The position numbers and the translations under genes were made by a program. Shown piece after piece: positions 43,053 through 51,278 of a stretch of 64,000 nucleotides of DNA. Each line of letters opens with the position of its first letter. Position 1 is the stretch's first letter. Source of the stretch: Streptomyces dengpaensis. Its GTDB lineage: Bacteria > Actinomycetota > Actinomycetes > Streptomycetales > Streptomycetaceae. The notes under the pieces are model-generated. The model worked only from the letters and a program-made list of their open reading frames with translations. It ran no database searches and was not told where the DNA came from. The DNA lies in contig NZ_CP026652.1 in assembly GCF_002946835.1 (NCBI RefSeq), positions 1,488,001 to 1,552,000 of the forward strand, given 5' to 3'.

Positions 43053-44206
43053 ACGCCCGCGTCGAGGCCGGCAGCCTGCGACCGGGCAGTGGCCACGTTC
43101 ACCAGCACGCGGGGGACGTATTCAGCTGCGATCGGCGACAGGACTTCGTGCCCAACGTGATCCGTACGCACCGAGGTGGGCGCTGGCGCAGGGTGGACCG
43201 GAGCAAGAACGCCGGCGAGTGGGCGAAGTTCGTCCATCGCTCCGAGATGCTCGTGTTCGACGTCGACGACGGTGGGGAGGGCGGCCCCGGCATCGTCACG
43301 GGAGTGATCCCGTCCAGAGAAGACGTTGCGGCGCGCCTGGCCGCGCTCGCTCCAGTGCCGGGGACGGCCGTTGCCGAGATCGGTACGGACTGCGGCTGGA
43401 CGGCAGCCTTGTTGGACCACCGCCTCCAGGGCGGCCAGGTGGTGACGGTCGCGGACACAGGACGTCTCGCCGAGATCGCCCGGCAGCGCCTACGCCCCTA
43501 CCCGAGGGTGCGGGTGGTCAGCGGGCCGGAGGCCGGGGTCTTGGGACCGGCGGATTCGTTCCACGGGCTCCTGTCCCATCGTGCGGTACGCCGTGTGCCG
43601 TGGGCGTGGGTCGCCCGGGTTCGTCCGGGTGGCCGGCTGTGTCTGCCCGTCCGTACCGCTCTGGGCGGATCCAGCACACTGCTGGTCCTGACCGTGGCGC
43701 GGGACGGGGCGTCGGCCGGTGGACGTTTCCACGCCGGACCGGCTCCGCAGACCGTGTGGCTGCGCGAGCACCGCCCTGGTGAGGGCACCCCCGTCGAGTC
43801 GCAGGGCAGCCCGAGGGCGTCGCAAGCCCTGGACGCGAAAGGGGTGCACGTACGGCCGGCGGCCCGGTTGTTCGCCGGCCTGCTTCGCCCTGACCTTCGG
43901 ATGCAGTTCGTGCGCGGCGTTGCGCAGCTCGAAGGCGACGTTGCCGACCGCCTGCGTATTCATGACCACCATGCGTCTCGGGCAGTGGTCTTCCTCCACT
44001 CCCCCCGCATCTACGAGTGGGGGCCACGCAACCTCGGCTCCGATCTGTTCGACGCGCTCGGTCAGTGGCACGCGGCCGGAGAACCAGAGGTTGAGCAACT
44101 GGGCGTGACGATCACGGAAACGGAACACACGCTGTGGCTCGGCGCACCGGACGGCCCGTCGTGGCGTCTGCCCGAACTCCACATCATCAACGGCGAGGTG
44201 GAGTGA
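43049..44206 (+). CDS. PIMT-like methyltransferase homologue, divergent
   Basis: The 385-residue protein contains a methyltransferase-like Rossmann region (AVAEIGTDCGWTAALLDHRLQGGQVVTV, about residues 110-138, in place of the usual EIGTGxG). A strand VRPGGRLCLPVRT follows that resembles the PIMT-type LxPGGRLV(I)P. It is related at the fold level to the two FxLD methyltransferases at 49703 and 57908, but its SAM-binding loop is altered (GTDCGW). Residues 1-60 are unusual and basic. It follows the LuxR-like gene by ATGA and is one base upstream of the PF04672 methyltransferase. Confidence 0.65.
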   Translation: MNARVEAGSLRPGSGHVHQHAGDVFSCDRRQDFVPNVIRTHRGGRWRRVDRSKNAGEWAKFVHRSEMLVFDVDDGGEGGPGIVTGVIPSREDVAARLAALAPVPGTAVAEIGTDCGWTAALLDHRLQGGQVVTVADTGRLAEIARQRLRPYPRVRVVSGPEAGVLGPADSFHGLLSHRAVRRVPWAWVARVRPGGRLCLPVRTALGGSSTLLVLTVARDGASAGGRFHAGPAPQTVWLREHRPGEGTPVESQGSPRASQALDAKGVHVRPAARLFAGLLRPDLRMQFVRGVAQLEGDVADRLRIHDHHASRAVVFLHSPRIYEWGPRNLGSDLFDALGQWHAAGEPEVEQLGVTITETEHTLWLGAPDGPSWRLPELHIINGEVE

Positions 44207-44207
44207 G

Positions 44208-45050
44208 ATGCGACCTGACCACCCGATGTTCCTCCATCCCTCCGCAGCGATCGCCGAGTTGCAGGCACGGCCGTCAAGCGCCCGGATGCAGAACTACCTG
44301 CTCGGCGGGCGAGACCACTACATCGTCGACCGTGACGGGGCCCTTCAGGCGGCCGACCGCATGCCGTTCCTGGAGAGCGCCGTCCGTCACGAGCGCAGGT
44401 ACGTGCTCCTGATGGTGCAGACCCTGGCCATCGCGGGCATCCGGCAGCTGGTCGACTTCGGCTGCGGCCTGCCCCACAACCCGACGCCGGTGGATGTCCT
44501 GACCCGTATTCATCCCGATGCCCGCGCCGTGTGCATCGACAACGACGTGCTGGTGCACACCCACGCCGACGAAGGGATGACGGCCAAGGCGCCCGCTGTC
44601 GTTGAGAGCTTGTGCGCCGACGTACGCGACCCCGAGCCGATCCTCGCTTCCAAGGAAGTCCTGGAGACGATCAACTGGCGAGAACCGGTCATCCTTCTCC
44701 TCGGCAGCGTGCTCCACCACGTCGAGGACACGGCGGCGCAGCCCCTGACCGTCCTCGTCGACCAGTACAAACGCGTCGCCGCCACCGGCAGCGCTCTCGT
44801 CATCACGCACGCCACTGCCGACGTCTCGGGCAAACCCGTGCGCAGATTCGCCAAGATCATGACGGCGGCAGGCTGCCCCGTCCACCTGCGGACGAAGGAA
44901 CAGATCACCCGGCTGTTCGACGGCTGGCAACTGACCTCCCCGGGCCTGACCGCGCCACAGACACTGGCACTCGAATACCCGGTCCTGCCCCAGGCCGCGT
45001 CGTACGCCGGCACAGCCCGAAAGGAGTCCGCGCATGGCCGAGCTGTGTGA
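44208..45050 (+). CDS. SAM-dependent methyltransferase of the PF04672 (DUF574) family
   Basis: A 280-residue protein with the family hallmarks PSSARMQNYLLGGRDHYIVDRD, VDFGCGLPHNPTPVDV (SAM loop), ARAVCIDNDVLVHTHA and VILLLGSVLHHVED. Dozens of paralogues are typical for each Streptomyces genome. Acceptors are unknown. It closes a coupled set with the LuxR-like and PIMT-like proteins and is followed by a 300-base interval with a repeated sequence. Confidence 0.9.
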   Translation: MRPDHPMFLHPSAAIAELQARPSSARMQNYLLGGRDHYIVDRDGALQAADRMPFLESAVRHERRYVLLMVQTLAIAGIRQLVDFGCGLPHNPTPVDVLTRIHPDARAVCIDNDVLVHTHADEGMTAKAPAVVESLCADVRDPEPILASKEVLETINWREPVILLLGSVLHHVEDTAAQPLTVLVDQYKRVAATGSALVITHATADVSGKPVRRFAKIMTAAGCPVHLRTKEQITRLFDGWQLTSPGLTAPQTLALEYPVLPQAASYAGTARKESAHGRAV

Positions 45051-45353
45051 TCAGCAGACCGGCGTGATCAAGCCGGTGACCAGCCAACTCCCCATGGTGT
45101 CCCGGCTAGACTCCGTGGCGTCCGGAAACGGCCACCCGGGCGTCGCGGTCACTGACGCTGGACGTCACGTCTGCACCCCGGAGAATCGCATGCCCAACAC
45201 CCGCGCGTTCCCGCGCGTTCCCGTAAACCCCCGTGTGGGGCGGTTAGCCAATGCCACACCCCGGTGCCCGGACGCGAGTGGGCGTCGGCCGCACCCCCGT
45301 CGGGCAGGCCAGCGGTGAACGGGCAGACAGCCTCGCATCGGGGCGGGGACGAC
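45051..45353. other. Interval holding the left copy of a 74-bp direct repeat
   Basis: Between the PF04672 methyltransferase and the Nudix-kinase fusion there is no convincing gene; a 94-codon frame from 45034 has no family. The repeat copy is at 45122-45195. A short tandem CGCGTTCCCG follows at about 45202-45221, and the Nudix-kinase ribosome-binding site is GGGGCGGGG near 45340. Confidence 0.5.
45122..45195 (+). repeat. Left copy of a 74-bp imperfect direct repeat
   Basis: The first 27 bases start CCGGAAACGG and end GGGCGTCGCGG; they match 59329-59355 with one mismatch. Weaker similarity continues to 45195 (CTGC then CCCCGGAG and TGCCC in both copies). The two copies bracket the Nudix/FxLD block. 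Confidence 0.7.
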
Positions 45354-46721
45354 ATGGCGCAGCGCCACCGGGAACCGGTCGACGTCCATCTCATCCTGCG
45401 GCGTGGCGGCGAGGTGCTGCTGAGCCGGCGGGCAGGCGACACCTACGCTTCCGGCCTGCTGCACATGCCCTCCGGGCACCTCGACGGCGACTTCGAGGAC
45501 GTGGTCGCCGGGCTGGTCCGGGAAGCCGAGGAGGAGCTGGGCATCATCATCCGGCCGGCCGATGTCCGCGTAGCGTTGGTGATGCAGCACCGCAGCCCCG
45601 CGGGTTACAACCGCACCGGCTGGTTCTTCGAGGTCACCCGGTGGATCGGCGTCCCGCGTATCGCCGAACCGGACCGCTGCTCACAGCTGGACTGGTTTGC
45701 CCTCCACGACCTGCCCGACGACATGGTGGCGTACTGCCGGGCCGGCCTGGAGGCATACCGGGACGGGCACTCCTTCGCGCTGCATCTCCAGGAACCCGAC
45801 GACCCGATCGCCTACGACGCGAACGGGCCAAGCCGTCTGCACCCCTTGCCCTCGCGGGCGCCGGACCCGTACGCCGTCCTGGGCGAGCAGCTCGGTACGT
45901 TCGCTGAACAGACCATCGGCCTGCTGACGGAGGTCACGGATGCCTCCTGGGCGCGGGAGGCTTCCCGCGTGTGGCGGCTGACCGGACGCGACAGCGGGAG
46001 CTGGTTCCTGAAGGTTCACCAGGGGCCCAAGTTCCACCAGCGTGAGGTGGGCGCCCTGAGAGAGTGGGCCCCGGCCCTCGGAGCCGGCCACGCCCCACAG
46101 CTCGTCGCCGCCGACCCCGAACAACTCGCCGTGATCGTCAGCGCGCTTCCCGGCCGCGTACTCCACGGCGCCGACCTGAGCATGGCCGCCTGGCAGTCGG
46201 TCTACCGCCAGCTCGGGCAGCTCCTGCGGGCCCTCCACCTCGGCGAGCCCCCGATGATGGCGCAGGCCCTGGGCGGGCTGGCCAAGCTGGAACGGCACCT
46301 GGCGGCGGCCGACGGGCTCCTCGAGCCCGGGGAGGAGACGCTGGTGCGGTCCCTCGCCCTTCACCTGCCCCGTGTCCCGCCCGTCCCCCATGGCCGTCGC
46401 CACGGTGATGTACAGCGGCGCAACCTGCTGCTCGACGACCACGGGACCCTGGCCCTCATCGACTGGGAACGCGCGGAAATCGGGCCCCTCGTCAGCGACT
46501 TCGTACGCATCGCCGACACCTGGATTGACGCGCCCGAACTCGAAGCCGCCCTGTTCGACGGCTACGGCCGCACGCTGTCCCCGGACGAGGCCCAAGCGCT
46601 CAAGGGTCTGTCGGCCCTGGACGCGCTCAGCGGCATCCAGTACGGCGCCGCGCACGGCGACCCCGAACTCGTCGAGCGCGGGCATCGCACCCTGCACCGG
46701 CTCCGGAAGGAGGCGGCATGA
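45354..46721 (+). CDS. Nudix hydrolase-APH kinase fusion
   Basis: The 455-residue protein joins two enzymes. Residues 1-150 are a Nudix domain (GHLDGDFEDVVAGLVREAEE then ELGIII, full box). Residues about 185-455 are an aminoglycoside-phosphotransferase/choline-kinase-like domain (SWFLKVHQGPKFHQREVGAL, catalytic GRRHGDVQRRNLLLDD, metal Asp in ALIDWERAEIG). A separate, broken pair with the same order lies at 34219-35460, which supports a functional link. A likely scheme is phosphorylation of a compound and hydrolysis of a nucleotide-linked form, but the substrate is unknown. ATG 45354 follows GGGGCGGGG; overlap with the next gene is ATGA. Confidence 0.88.
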   Translation: MAQRHREPVDVHLILRRGGEVLLSRRAGDTYASGLLHMPSGHLDGDFEDVVAGLVREAEEELGIIIRPADVRVALVMQHRSPAGYNRTGWFFEVTRWIGVPRIAEPDRCSQLDWFALHDLPDDMVAYCRAGLEAYRDGHSFALHLQEPDDPIAYDANGPSRLHPLPSRAPDPYAVLGEQLGTFAEQTIGLLTEVTDASWAREASRVWRLTGRDSGSWFLKVHQGPKFHQREVGALREWAPALGAGHAPQLVAADPEQLAVIVSALPGRVLHGADLSMAAWQSVYRQLGQLLRALHLGEPPMMAQALGGLAKLERHLAAADGLLEPGEETLVRSLALHLPRVPPVPHGRRHGDVQRRNLLLDDHGTLALIDWERAEIGPLVSDFVRIADTWIDAPELEAALFDGYGRTLSPDEAQALKGLSALDALSGIQYGAAHGDPELVERGHRTLHRLRKEAA

Positions 46722-47944
46722 CGACATCCGATCCCACGACAGCGGAGCGGGTGAATGAGGATGCCTGGCGTGAGTACGGACGCAGGCAGCTCGACCGCGG
46801 CTACCAGCCCCCGGAGGTCACCGAGATCGACTGGGGGTTCTGGGGCACCGGCCCCGGCACCCGCGTCCTCGGCGACGTCGCCGGCTACCGCGTGCTGGAC
46901 CTCGGCTCCGGGGCCGGAGTCCACGCCGCGCATCTCGCCCGCGACCACGCGGCCTTCGTCGACGCCATCGACATCTCCCCCACCCAGCAGCAGCGCGCCC
47001 GGAACCGGTTCGCCTCCCTGCCAGGCACGCGGTTCCTGACCGGTGACACCGTGTCCCACCTGCGCGAGAGTGAACCCTACGACCTCGTCTACTCCGTGCA
47101 CGGCCTGTCCTACATCGACCCGCACCGGCTGCTGCCCGCACTGCGCGACGGGATCCGGCCGCACGGCGGACGACTGGTCTTCTGCACCCTGCACACCAAC
47201 CTGAACGGACGTGGCCCGTCCCCCACTGTCACCGCCCGCCAGGAGGAAGTGCGGCTGGCGAAGACCGCCCCGATCCCGGTGCAGATGTGGATTCTCGCCC
47301 CCGAAGTCTGGGAGCGCCTGCTGGCCGAGCATGGTTTCGCCGTCGAGTCCATCGACCTCTTGCACGCCCCGGGCGCCGACAACCCGGTGGTATGCCAGCT
47401 CATCCAGGCCCGCCGTCTTTCGCACGCCGACGCGCCCAGGGTGGTGGCTCAGGAGCGAAGCCATCGGCCACCGGTCGCCCAGGCGGCCCTGGGGGTCGGC
47501 ATCATCGTCACCACCCCGGACGGCCGCGTGCTGATGGGGCAACACCGCCTGGGTACCTACGAGTTGCCCGGCGGCAAGGTGGACGCATTCGACGGTGCCG
47601 GCGAGTCCATCGAGACCGCTGCGATCCGTGAACTCGCCGAGGAGACCGGCCTCGTGGCACACCCCGAGGACGTCCGGGTGCTCGCCGTGCTTCTGGACGC
47701 GAGGCACAACCTCAACCGCCTTACCGCCGCGGTCCTCATCCACCGCTTCCAGGGCACACCGACCGCCAAGGAACCGAAGGTGGTCGCGCAGTGGCAGTGG
47801 CGCCGCCTGGACGATCTGCCCAGCCCGCTGTTCGTGCCCTCCGCCCAGGTACTCAGCTTCTGGCGCCCCGACCTGCCCATCGACCACCCGCCCGCCCACC
47901 GCTATCCCGTGCGTTTGTCCCCGTCCGCCTCGGCCGCGCACTGA
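46718..47944 (+). CDS. Methyltransferase-Nudix fusion
   Basis: The 408-residue protein has an N-terminal class I methyltransferase (YRVLDLGSGAGVHAAHLARDH, about residues 58-78; VDAIDISPTQQQRARNRFA; PYDLVYSVHGLSYIDP). Its C-terminal Nudix domain (about 250-385) reads GGKVDAFDGAGESIETAAIR then ELAEETGLV, with an insertion of three residues before the Glu pair. Fusion of these two activities is unusual. It overlaps the Nudix-kinase fusion by four bases, so both are made together. It may act on a capped or nucleotide-linked substrate, but nothing here proves it. Confidence 0.87.
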   Translation: MTTSDPTTAERVNEDAWREYGRRQLDRGYQPPEVTEIDWGFWGTGPGTRVLGDVAGYRVLDLGSGAGVHAAHLARDHAAFVDAIDISPTQQQRARNRFASLPGTRFLTGDTVSHLRESEPYDLVYSVHGLSYIDPHRLLPALRDGIRPHGGRLVFCTLHTNLNGRGPSPTVTARQEEVRLAKTAPIPVQMWILAPEVWERLLAEHGFAVESIDLLHAPGADNPVVCQLIQARRLSHADAPRVVAQERSHRPPVAQAALGVGIIVTTPDGRVLMGQHRLGTYELPGGKVDAFDGAGESIETAAIRELAEETGLVAHPEDVRVLAVLLDARHNLNRLTAAVLIHRFQGTPTAKEPKVVAQWQWRRLDDLPSPLFVPSAQVLSFWRPDLPIDHPPAHRYPVRLSPSASAAH

Positions 47945-47968
47945 CCACGACGCAGAAGGAGTCCCGCC

Positions 47969-48934
47969 GTGACACCGGCGCTGTTCCGATTCGGCACGTA
48001 CAACCTGTTCAACCTGCAGATACCGACCACGCCTGACGCGAAGCAGCGCTACGAGCTGATCGTGGGAAACATCCGCTCCGCCTTCCAGAACCGCACGGGC
48101 GTCCTCGGCGTCCAGGAACTCATCGGCCCCACCAAGAGCGATGCCCAACAGTTGCTGCGTTACCTCGCCGAGGACACCGGCCTCATGTGTGAGGTGATGC
48201 CGGTCCGCGGGAAGAGAGCGATCCCCGCTCTGGCCAGCCAGGCACCCGGGGCGAGTGCCCACCGCTTCCACGTCGGCCTGCTGTGGACCTCCGACATCGA
48301 GCCGGTCCCCGGTACCTTCCGCGCCTACGAGGGCGGCAGCGACTTCTGGCACGGACTGGCTATGGCCGACTTCCAGGCCGGCGGCCCGGTGCCCACCCGC
48401 TGGTGCTCCTACCACGCCGACCCCTTCCGCCCAGAGCGGCGCCTCCAGGAGGCCCACCGCGTGCTCTCGGTGTTCCAGGAGCCCGACGTGGCCGGCGGCG
48501 TCGCAGCCGACTGGAACTCGATCAGCGCCGACCGCCGCCCGGACGGCTCGTACTACGACCCCGAGCCCTACCTGGAGCAGAACCACCGCAAGCTGCGATA
48601 CCAGGTCACCTTCGACCCCAACAACCCCGACGCTCCCAAGCGAGCGAACCGTGAGGCCGGGGAGTTCCTGCGGCGCGACCCGGGAGGGCTGCGGGACAGC
48701 GCCGCCATCTTGGACGTGCCGTGGCAGTGGTCTTGCGGGCACTGGATCGACGCCAAGGGGCGAGCCGACGACTTCGGCCGCCGGCGCATCGACACCCTGC
48801 GCGTCACGGAGAACGTCGCCGCCACCGCTCGCGCGCACCGCACCCACTACGGGCCTGACGCCGAGGCCGCCTCGGACCACCTGCTGGTCACCGCCGACTT
48901 CGCCCTGCACGAGTTGGGGGTGACAGCGGCATGA
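47969..48934 (+). CDS. Endonuclease/exonuclease/phosphatase-family protein
   Basis: The 321-residue protein starts FRFGTYNLFNLQIPTT, the EEP family opening, followed by LGVQELIGP (catalytic Glu), VAADWNSISADRR (Asp-x-Asn) and EAASDHLLVTADF (terminal Asp-His). Residues HRFHVGLLWTSDIEP fit the family. Members cleave DNA, RNA, phosphodiesters or sugar phosphates. GTG 47969 has AGAAGGAG upstream. It overlaps the 2H phosphoesterase-like gene by ATGA, forming a four-gene set with the two Nudix fusion genes. Confidence 0.85.
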   Translation: MTPALFRFGTYNLFNLQIPTTPDAKQRYELIVGNIRSAFQNRTGVLGVQELIGPTKSDAQQLLRYLAEDTGLMCEVMPVRGKRAIPALASQAPGASAHRFHVGLLWTSDIEPVPGTFRAYEGGSDFWHGLAMADFQAGGPVPTRWCSYHADPFRPERRLQEAHRVLSVFQEPDVAGGVAADWNSISADRRPDGSYYDPEPYLEQNHRKLRYQVTFDPNNPDAPKRANREAGEFLRRDPGGLRDSAAILDVPWQWSCGHWIDAKGRADDFGRRRIDTLRVTENVAATARAHRTHYGPDAEAASDHLLVTADFALHELGVTAA

Positions 48935-49599
48935 GGGCTTTCATGAGTGCCGGCCGGCGGTGGCGTGCTGAAGGCGCTCCCGCCGAGGACAGCGTCCGCC
49001 CGCATGTGCTGTGGCTGCCGCCGGCCGAGGTGATCGACTACTTCCGGCAGGTACGAGAAGTCCTCGCTCCGTACGAGGACATCGTGGCCCCGGTCGCCGA
49101 CGACGACCTGCACTGGACCATCCAGGGCGCCCTTTCGCACGACTACGCAGACGAGCGCGTCGGTCCCCGGCAGCTCAAAGACGCCGCCGAAGCCCTTCGG
49201 ATAGATCTGGCCGAACAGGAGCCGTTCACGATCGACATCGGCCCGGTCTCGCTCAGCCGCAGCGCGATCCTCGCCCGCGTCTGGCCCCATGACGCCTCCT
49301 CGAACCCGCCGCTGCACCTGAATCTGCGAGTCCGAGCCGGCCTGGCGAACGCCGGCCTGGTCCTGCCAGAGGCCACCGAGACGTACTTCCCGCACATGTC
49401 GGCCGCCTACGGGAAGGTCGACACCCACTACCTCAACCAAATGGACCGGGCAGACGCCCTCGCCTCCTCCCTCCTACGCCGCGCTCGTCATCACGTGACC
49501 GTGCGCGTCAAGTCCGTGTGGCTGGTGATGGAAACCCAGCATCCCGACCGCCACGCCTACACCTTCGAACGTATCCAGGAGCTGCCCCTGGGTCGCTGA
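48931..49599 (+). CDS. 2H phosphoesterase-like protein (2'-5' RNA ligase superfamily)
   Basis: A 222-residue protein with the two HxT/S motifs of the 2H superfamily: DDLHWTIQGAL (about residues 54-64) and ETYFPHMSAAYG (about 149-160). Such enzymes act on 2'-5' RNA linkages, tRNA-splicing cyclic phosphates or ADP-ribose cyclic phosphate. Its coupling by ATGA to an EEP nuclease-like gene and to Nudix fusion genes suggests RNA or nucleotide processing. A second Met at residue 5 is an alternative start. Confidence 0.75.
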   Translation: MRAFMSAGRRWRAEGAPAEDSVRPHVLWLPPAEVIDYFRQVREVLAPYEDIVAPVADDDLHWTIQGALSHDYADERVGPRQLKDAAEALRIDLAEQEPFTIDIGPVSLSRSAILARVWPHDASSNPPLHLNLRVRAGLANAGLVLPEATETYFPHMSAAYGKVDTHYLNQMDRADALASSLLRRARHHVTVRVKSVWLVMETQHPDRHAYTFERIQELPLGR

Positions 49600-49702
49600 A
49601 CAACAGCCGGCTTCCGCCAGCCGGCATCCATCGCCGAACCACCCTGCAGTTGACGCCGACGCCGGAGGCGAAGGCGCACGAGGCCCCGTAAGGAACCCCT
49701 CT

Positions 49703-50926
49703 ATGACCGATGTGACCGTGGCCCCTGACGAGGCCACCCGGCTCCGCAACAAGGTCGTCGACCAGCTCAAGGAGGACGGCACGATCGTGTCGCCCGCGGT
49801 CGAGGCCGCCATGCGCAAGGTGCCCCGGCACCTTGCCGTACCGGAGGCGTCGCTGGAGGACGCATACAGCACGTACAACGCCGTGATCACGCAGGAGGAC
49901 GAGCACGGTAATCACACCAGCTCGGTGTCTGCTCCGCAGATCCAGGCGATGCAGCTGGAGCAGGCCGGCATCCGCCCGGGTGACAACGTGCTGGAGATCG
50001 GCACCAACGGGCCGAACGCTGCCTACCTCGCGGAGTTGGTCGGGCCCACCGGTCAGGTCACCACTGTCGACATCGACCCCGCGCCCGCCGACCGAGCCAA
50101 GCGGTTCCTCACCGAGACCGGCTACACGGGCGTCAACGTCGTCGTCGCCGACGCCGAGAACGGCCTTCCCGAGAACGCCCCCTACGACGCGATCGTGGTG
50201 ACGGTCGGCGCCTGGGATATCCCGCCTGCCTGGATCGACCAGCTCAAGGACGACGGTCGGCTCGTCGTGCCGCTGCGCATCAACGGCCTGACCCGCACCT
50301 ACGGGTTCGTCCGGCAGTCTGACCACCTCGTCGCCACCAGCGCCCACGTGTGCGGTTTCGTGGCGGCACAGGGCGCCGGCTCCCACACGCAGCAGGTCAT
50401 GCAGCTGCCCGGAGAGGAGGGCGTCACGCTGCGCTTCGACGAGGGTTTGCCCGCCAACCCCTCTCTGCTGGACGGCGTCCTGAACAGCGCCCGCGCCGAG
50501 ACGTGGACCGGGGTGACCGTCGCCAGCCAGGAGCCCATCGGCACCCTCCAGATGTACCTGTCCACACAGGTCCCCAAGTTCTGCTTCATGTCCACCAACC
50601 CCGAGTTGACCACCGGCAAGATCGGCCCCACGGGCAACAGCTGGTCCATGGTCGCCATCGACGGGCCGCACTTCGCCTACACCCTCGTGCGCCGCGACAC
50701 CGAGAAGAAGACCGCAGAGTACGGCGTCCACGCCTTCGGGCCCGACGCGGCCGAGTTCGCTGAGCGAATCGCCGACATCCTCCGCACCTGGGGCGAGAAG
50801 GTCCGCGGCGCTGACGGCCCGCGCATCGCCGTCTACGCGGCGGGCACGCCCGATGACCGGATCACCGGCGACCGGATCATCGACAAGAGGCACAGCCGGA
50901 TTTCGATCTCCTGGCCGACCGTCTGA
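49703..50926 (+). CDS. FxLD-system methyltransferase (PIMT-like), copy 1
   Basis: This 407-residue homologue of protein-L-isoaspartate O-methyltransferase is of the type found beside FxLD lanthipeptide precursors. It has the substrate region ISAPQIQAM in the variant form VSAPQIQAMQLEQAGI, SAM motif NVLEIGTNGPNAAYLAELVG, post-I acidic strand VTTVDIDPAP and the PIMT strand DDGRLVVPLRI. Family logic: such enzymes methylate Asp in the precursor, which may convert it to isoaspartate or a cyclic imide. ATG 49703 has AAGGA upstream. It lies 58 bases before the precursor gene. A second copy is at 57908. Confidence 0.88.
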   Translation: MTDVTVAPDEATRLRNKVVDQLKEDGTIVSPAVEAAMRKVPRHLAVPEASLEDAYSTYNAVITQEDEHGNHTSSVSAPQIQAMQLEQAGIRPGDNVLEIGTNGPNAAYLAELVGPTGQVTTVDIDPAPADRAKRFLTETGYTGVNVVVADAENGLPENAPYDAIVVTVGAWDIPPAWIDQLKDDGRLVVPLRINGLTRTYGFVRQSDHLVATSAHVCGFVAAQGAGSHTQQVMQLPGEEGVTLRFDEGLPANPSLLDGVLNSARAETWTGVTVASQEPIGTLQMYLSTQVPKFCFMSTNPELTTGKIGPTGNSWSMVAIDGPHFAYTLVRRDTEKKTAEYGVHAFGPDAAEFAERIADILRTWGEKVRGADGPRIAVYAAGTPDDRITGDRIIDKRHSRISISWPTV

Positions 50927-50984
50927 ACCACGGTGCTGCGCCAGGGAGTTCTGCACCATCCCATCGGACAAAGAGAGTGATCGC

Positions 50985-51191
50985 ATGACCACTGCCGTAC
51001 TCGACCACCCCACCGCCCCGGCCGTGCTGCCGGTCGACGGCCTCGCCGACGACGACTTCGAGCTGGACATCAAGGTCGTCATCTCCGAGAGCCCCCTCAC
51101 CGTCTTCATGTGCCCCACCAGCGACGGCTGCGGCAACACCTGCGAGAACGGGGCCAGCGCCTGCCAGTCCTCCATCGAGGACGCCGCCTGA
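50985..51191 (+). CDS. lanA: FxLD-family lanthipeptide precursor
   Basis: The 68-residue peptide has a leader with the diagnostic FELD motif (residues 25-28 in ADDDFELDIKVVISES) that gives the family its name. The core region follows with Cys at 43, 49, 53 and 60 and Ser/Thr at 34, 36, 39, 45, 46, 52, 58, 62 and 63, enough for up to four thioether rings. Acidic residues in the core region (Asp47, Glu54, Glu65, Asp66) include possible targets of the PIMT-like enzymes. The ATG at 50985 is preceded by GAGAG. It lies directly between a methyltransferase gene and lanB. Confidence 0.85.
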   Translation: MTTAVLDHPTAPAVLPVDGLADDDFELDIKVVISESPLTVFMCPTSDGCGNTCENGASACQSSIEDAA

Positions 51192-51278
51192 CACGTGGCG
51201 TCCGCCGGGGCGACAGCCGATCAACGCTGCCGCCCCGGCACCACCCGTCCGCGCACCCCACAACAGGAAGGGACACCG

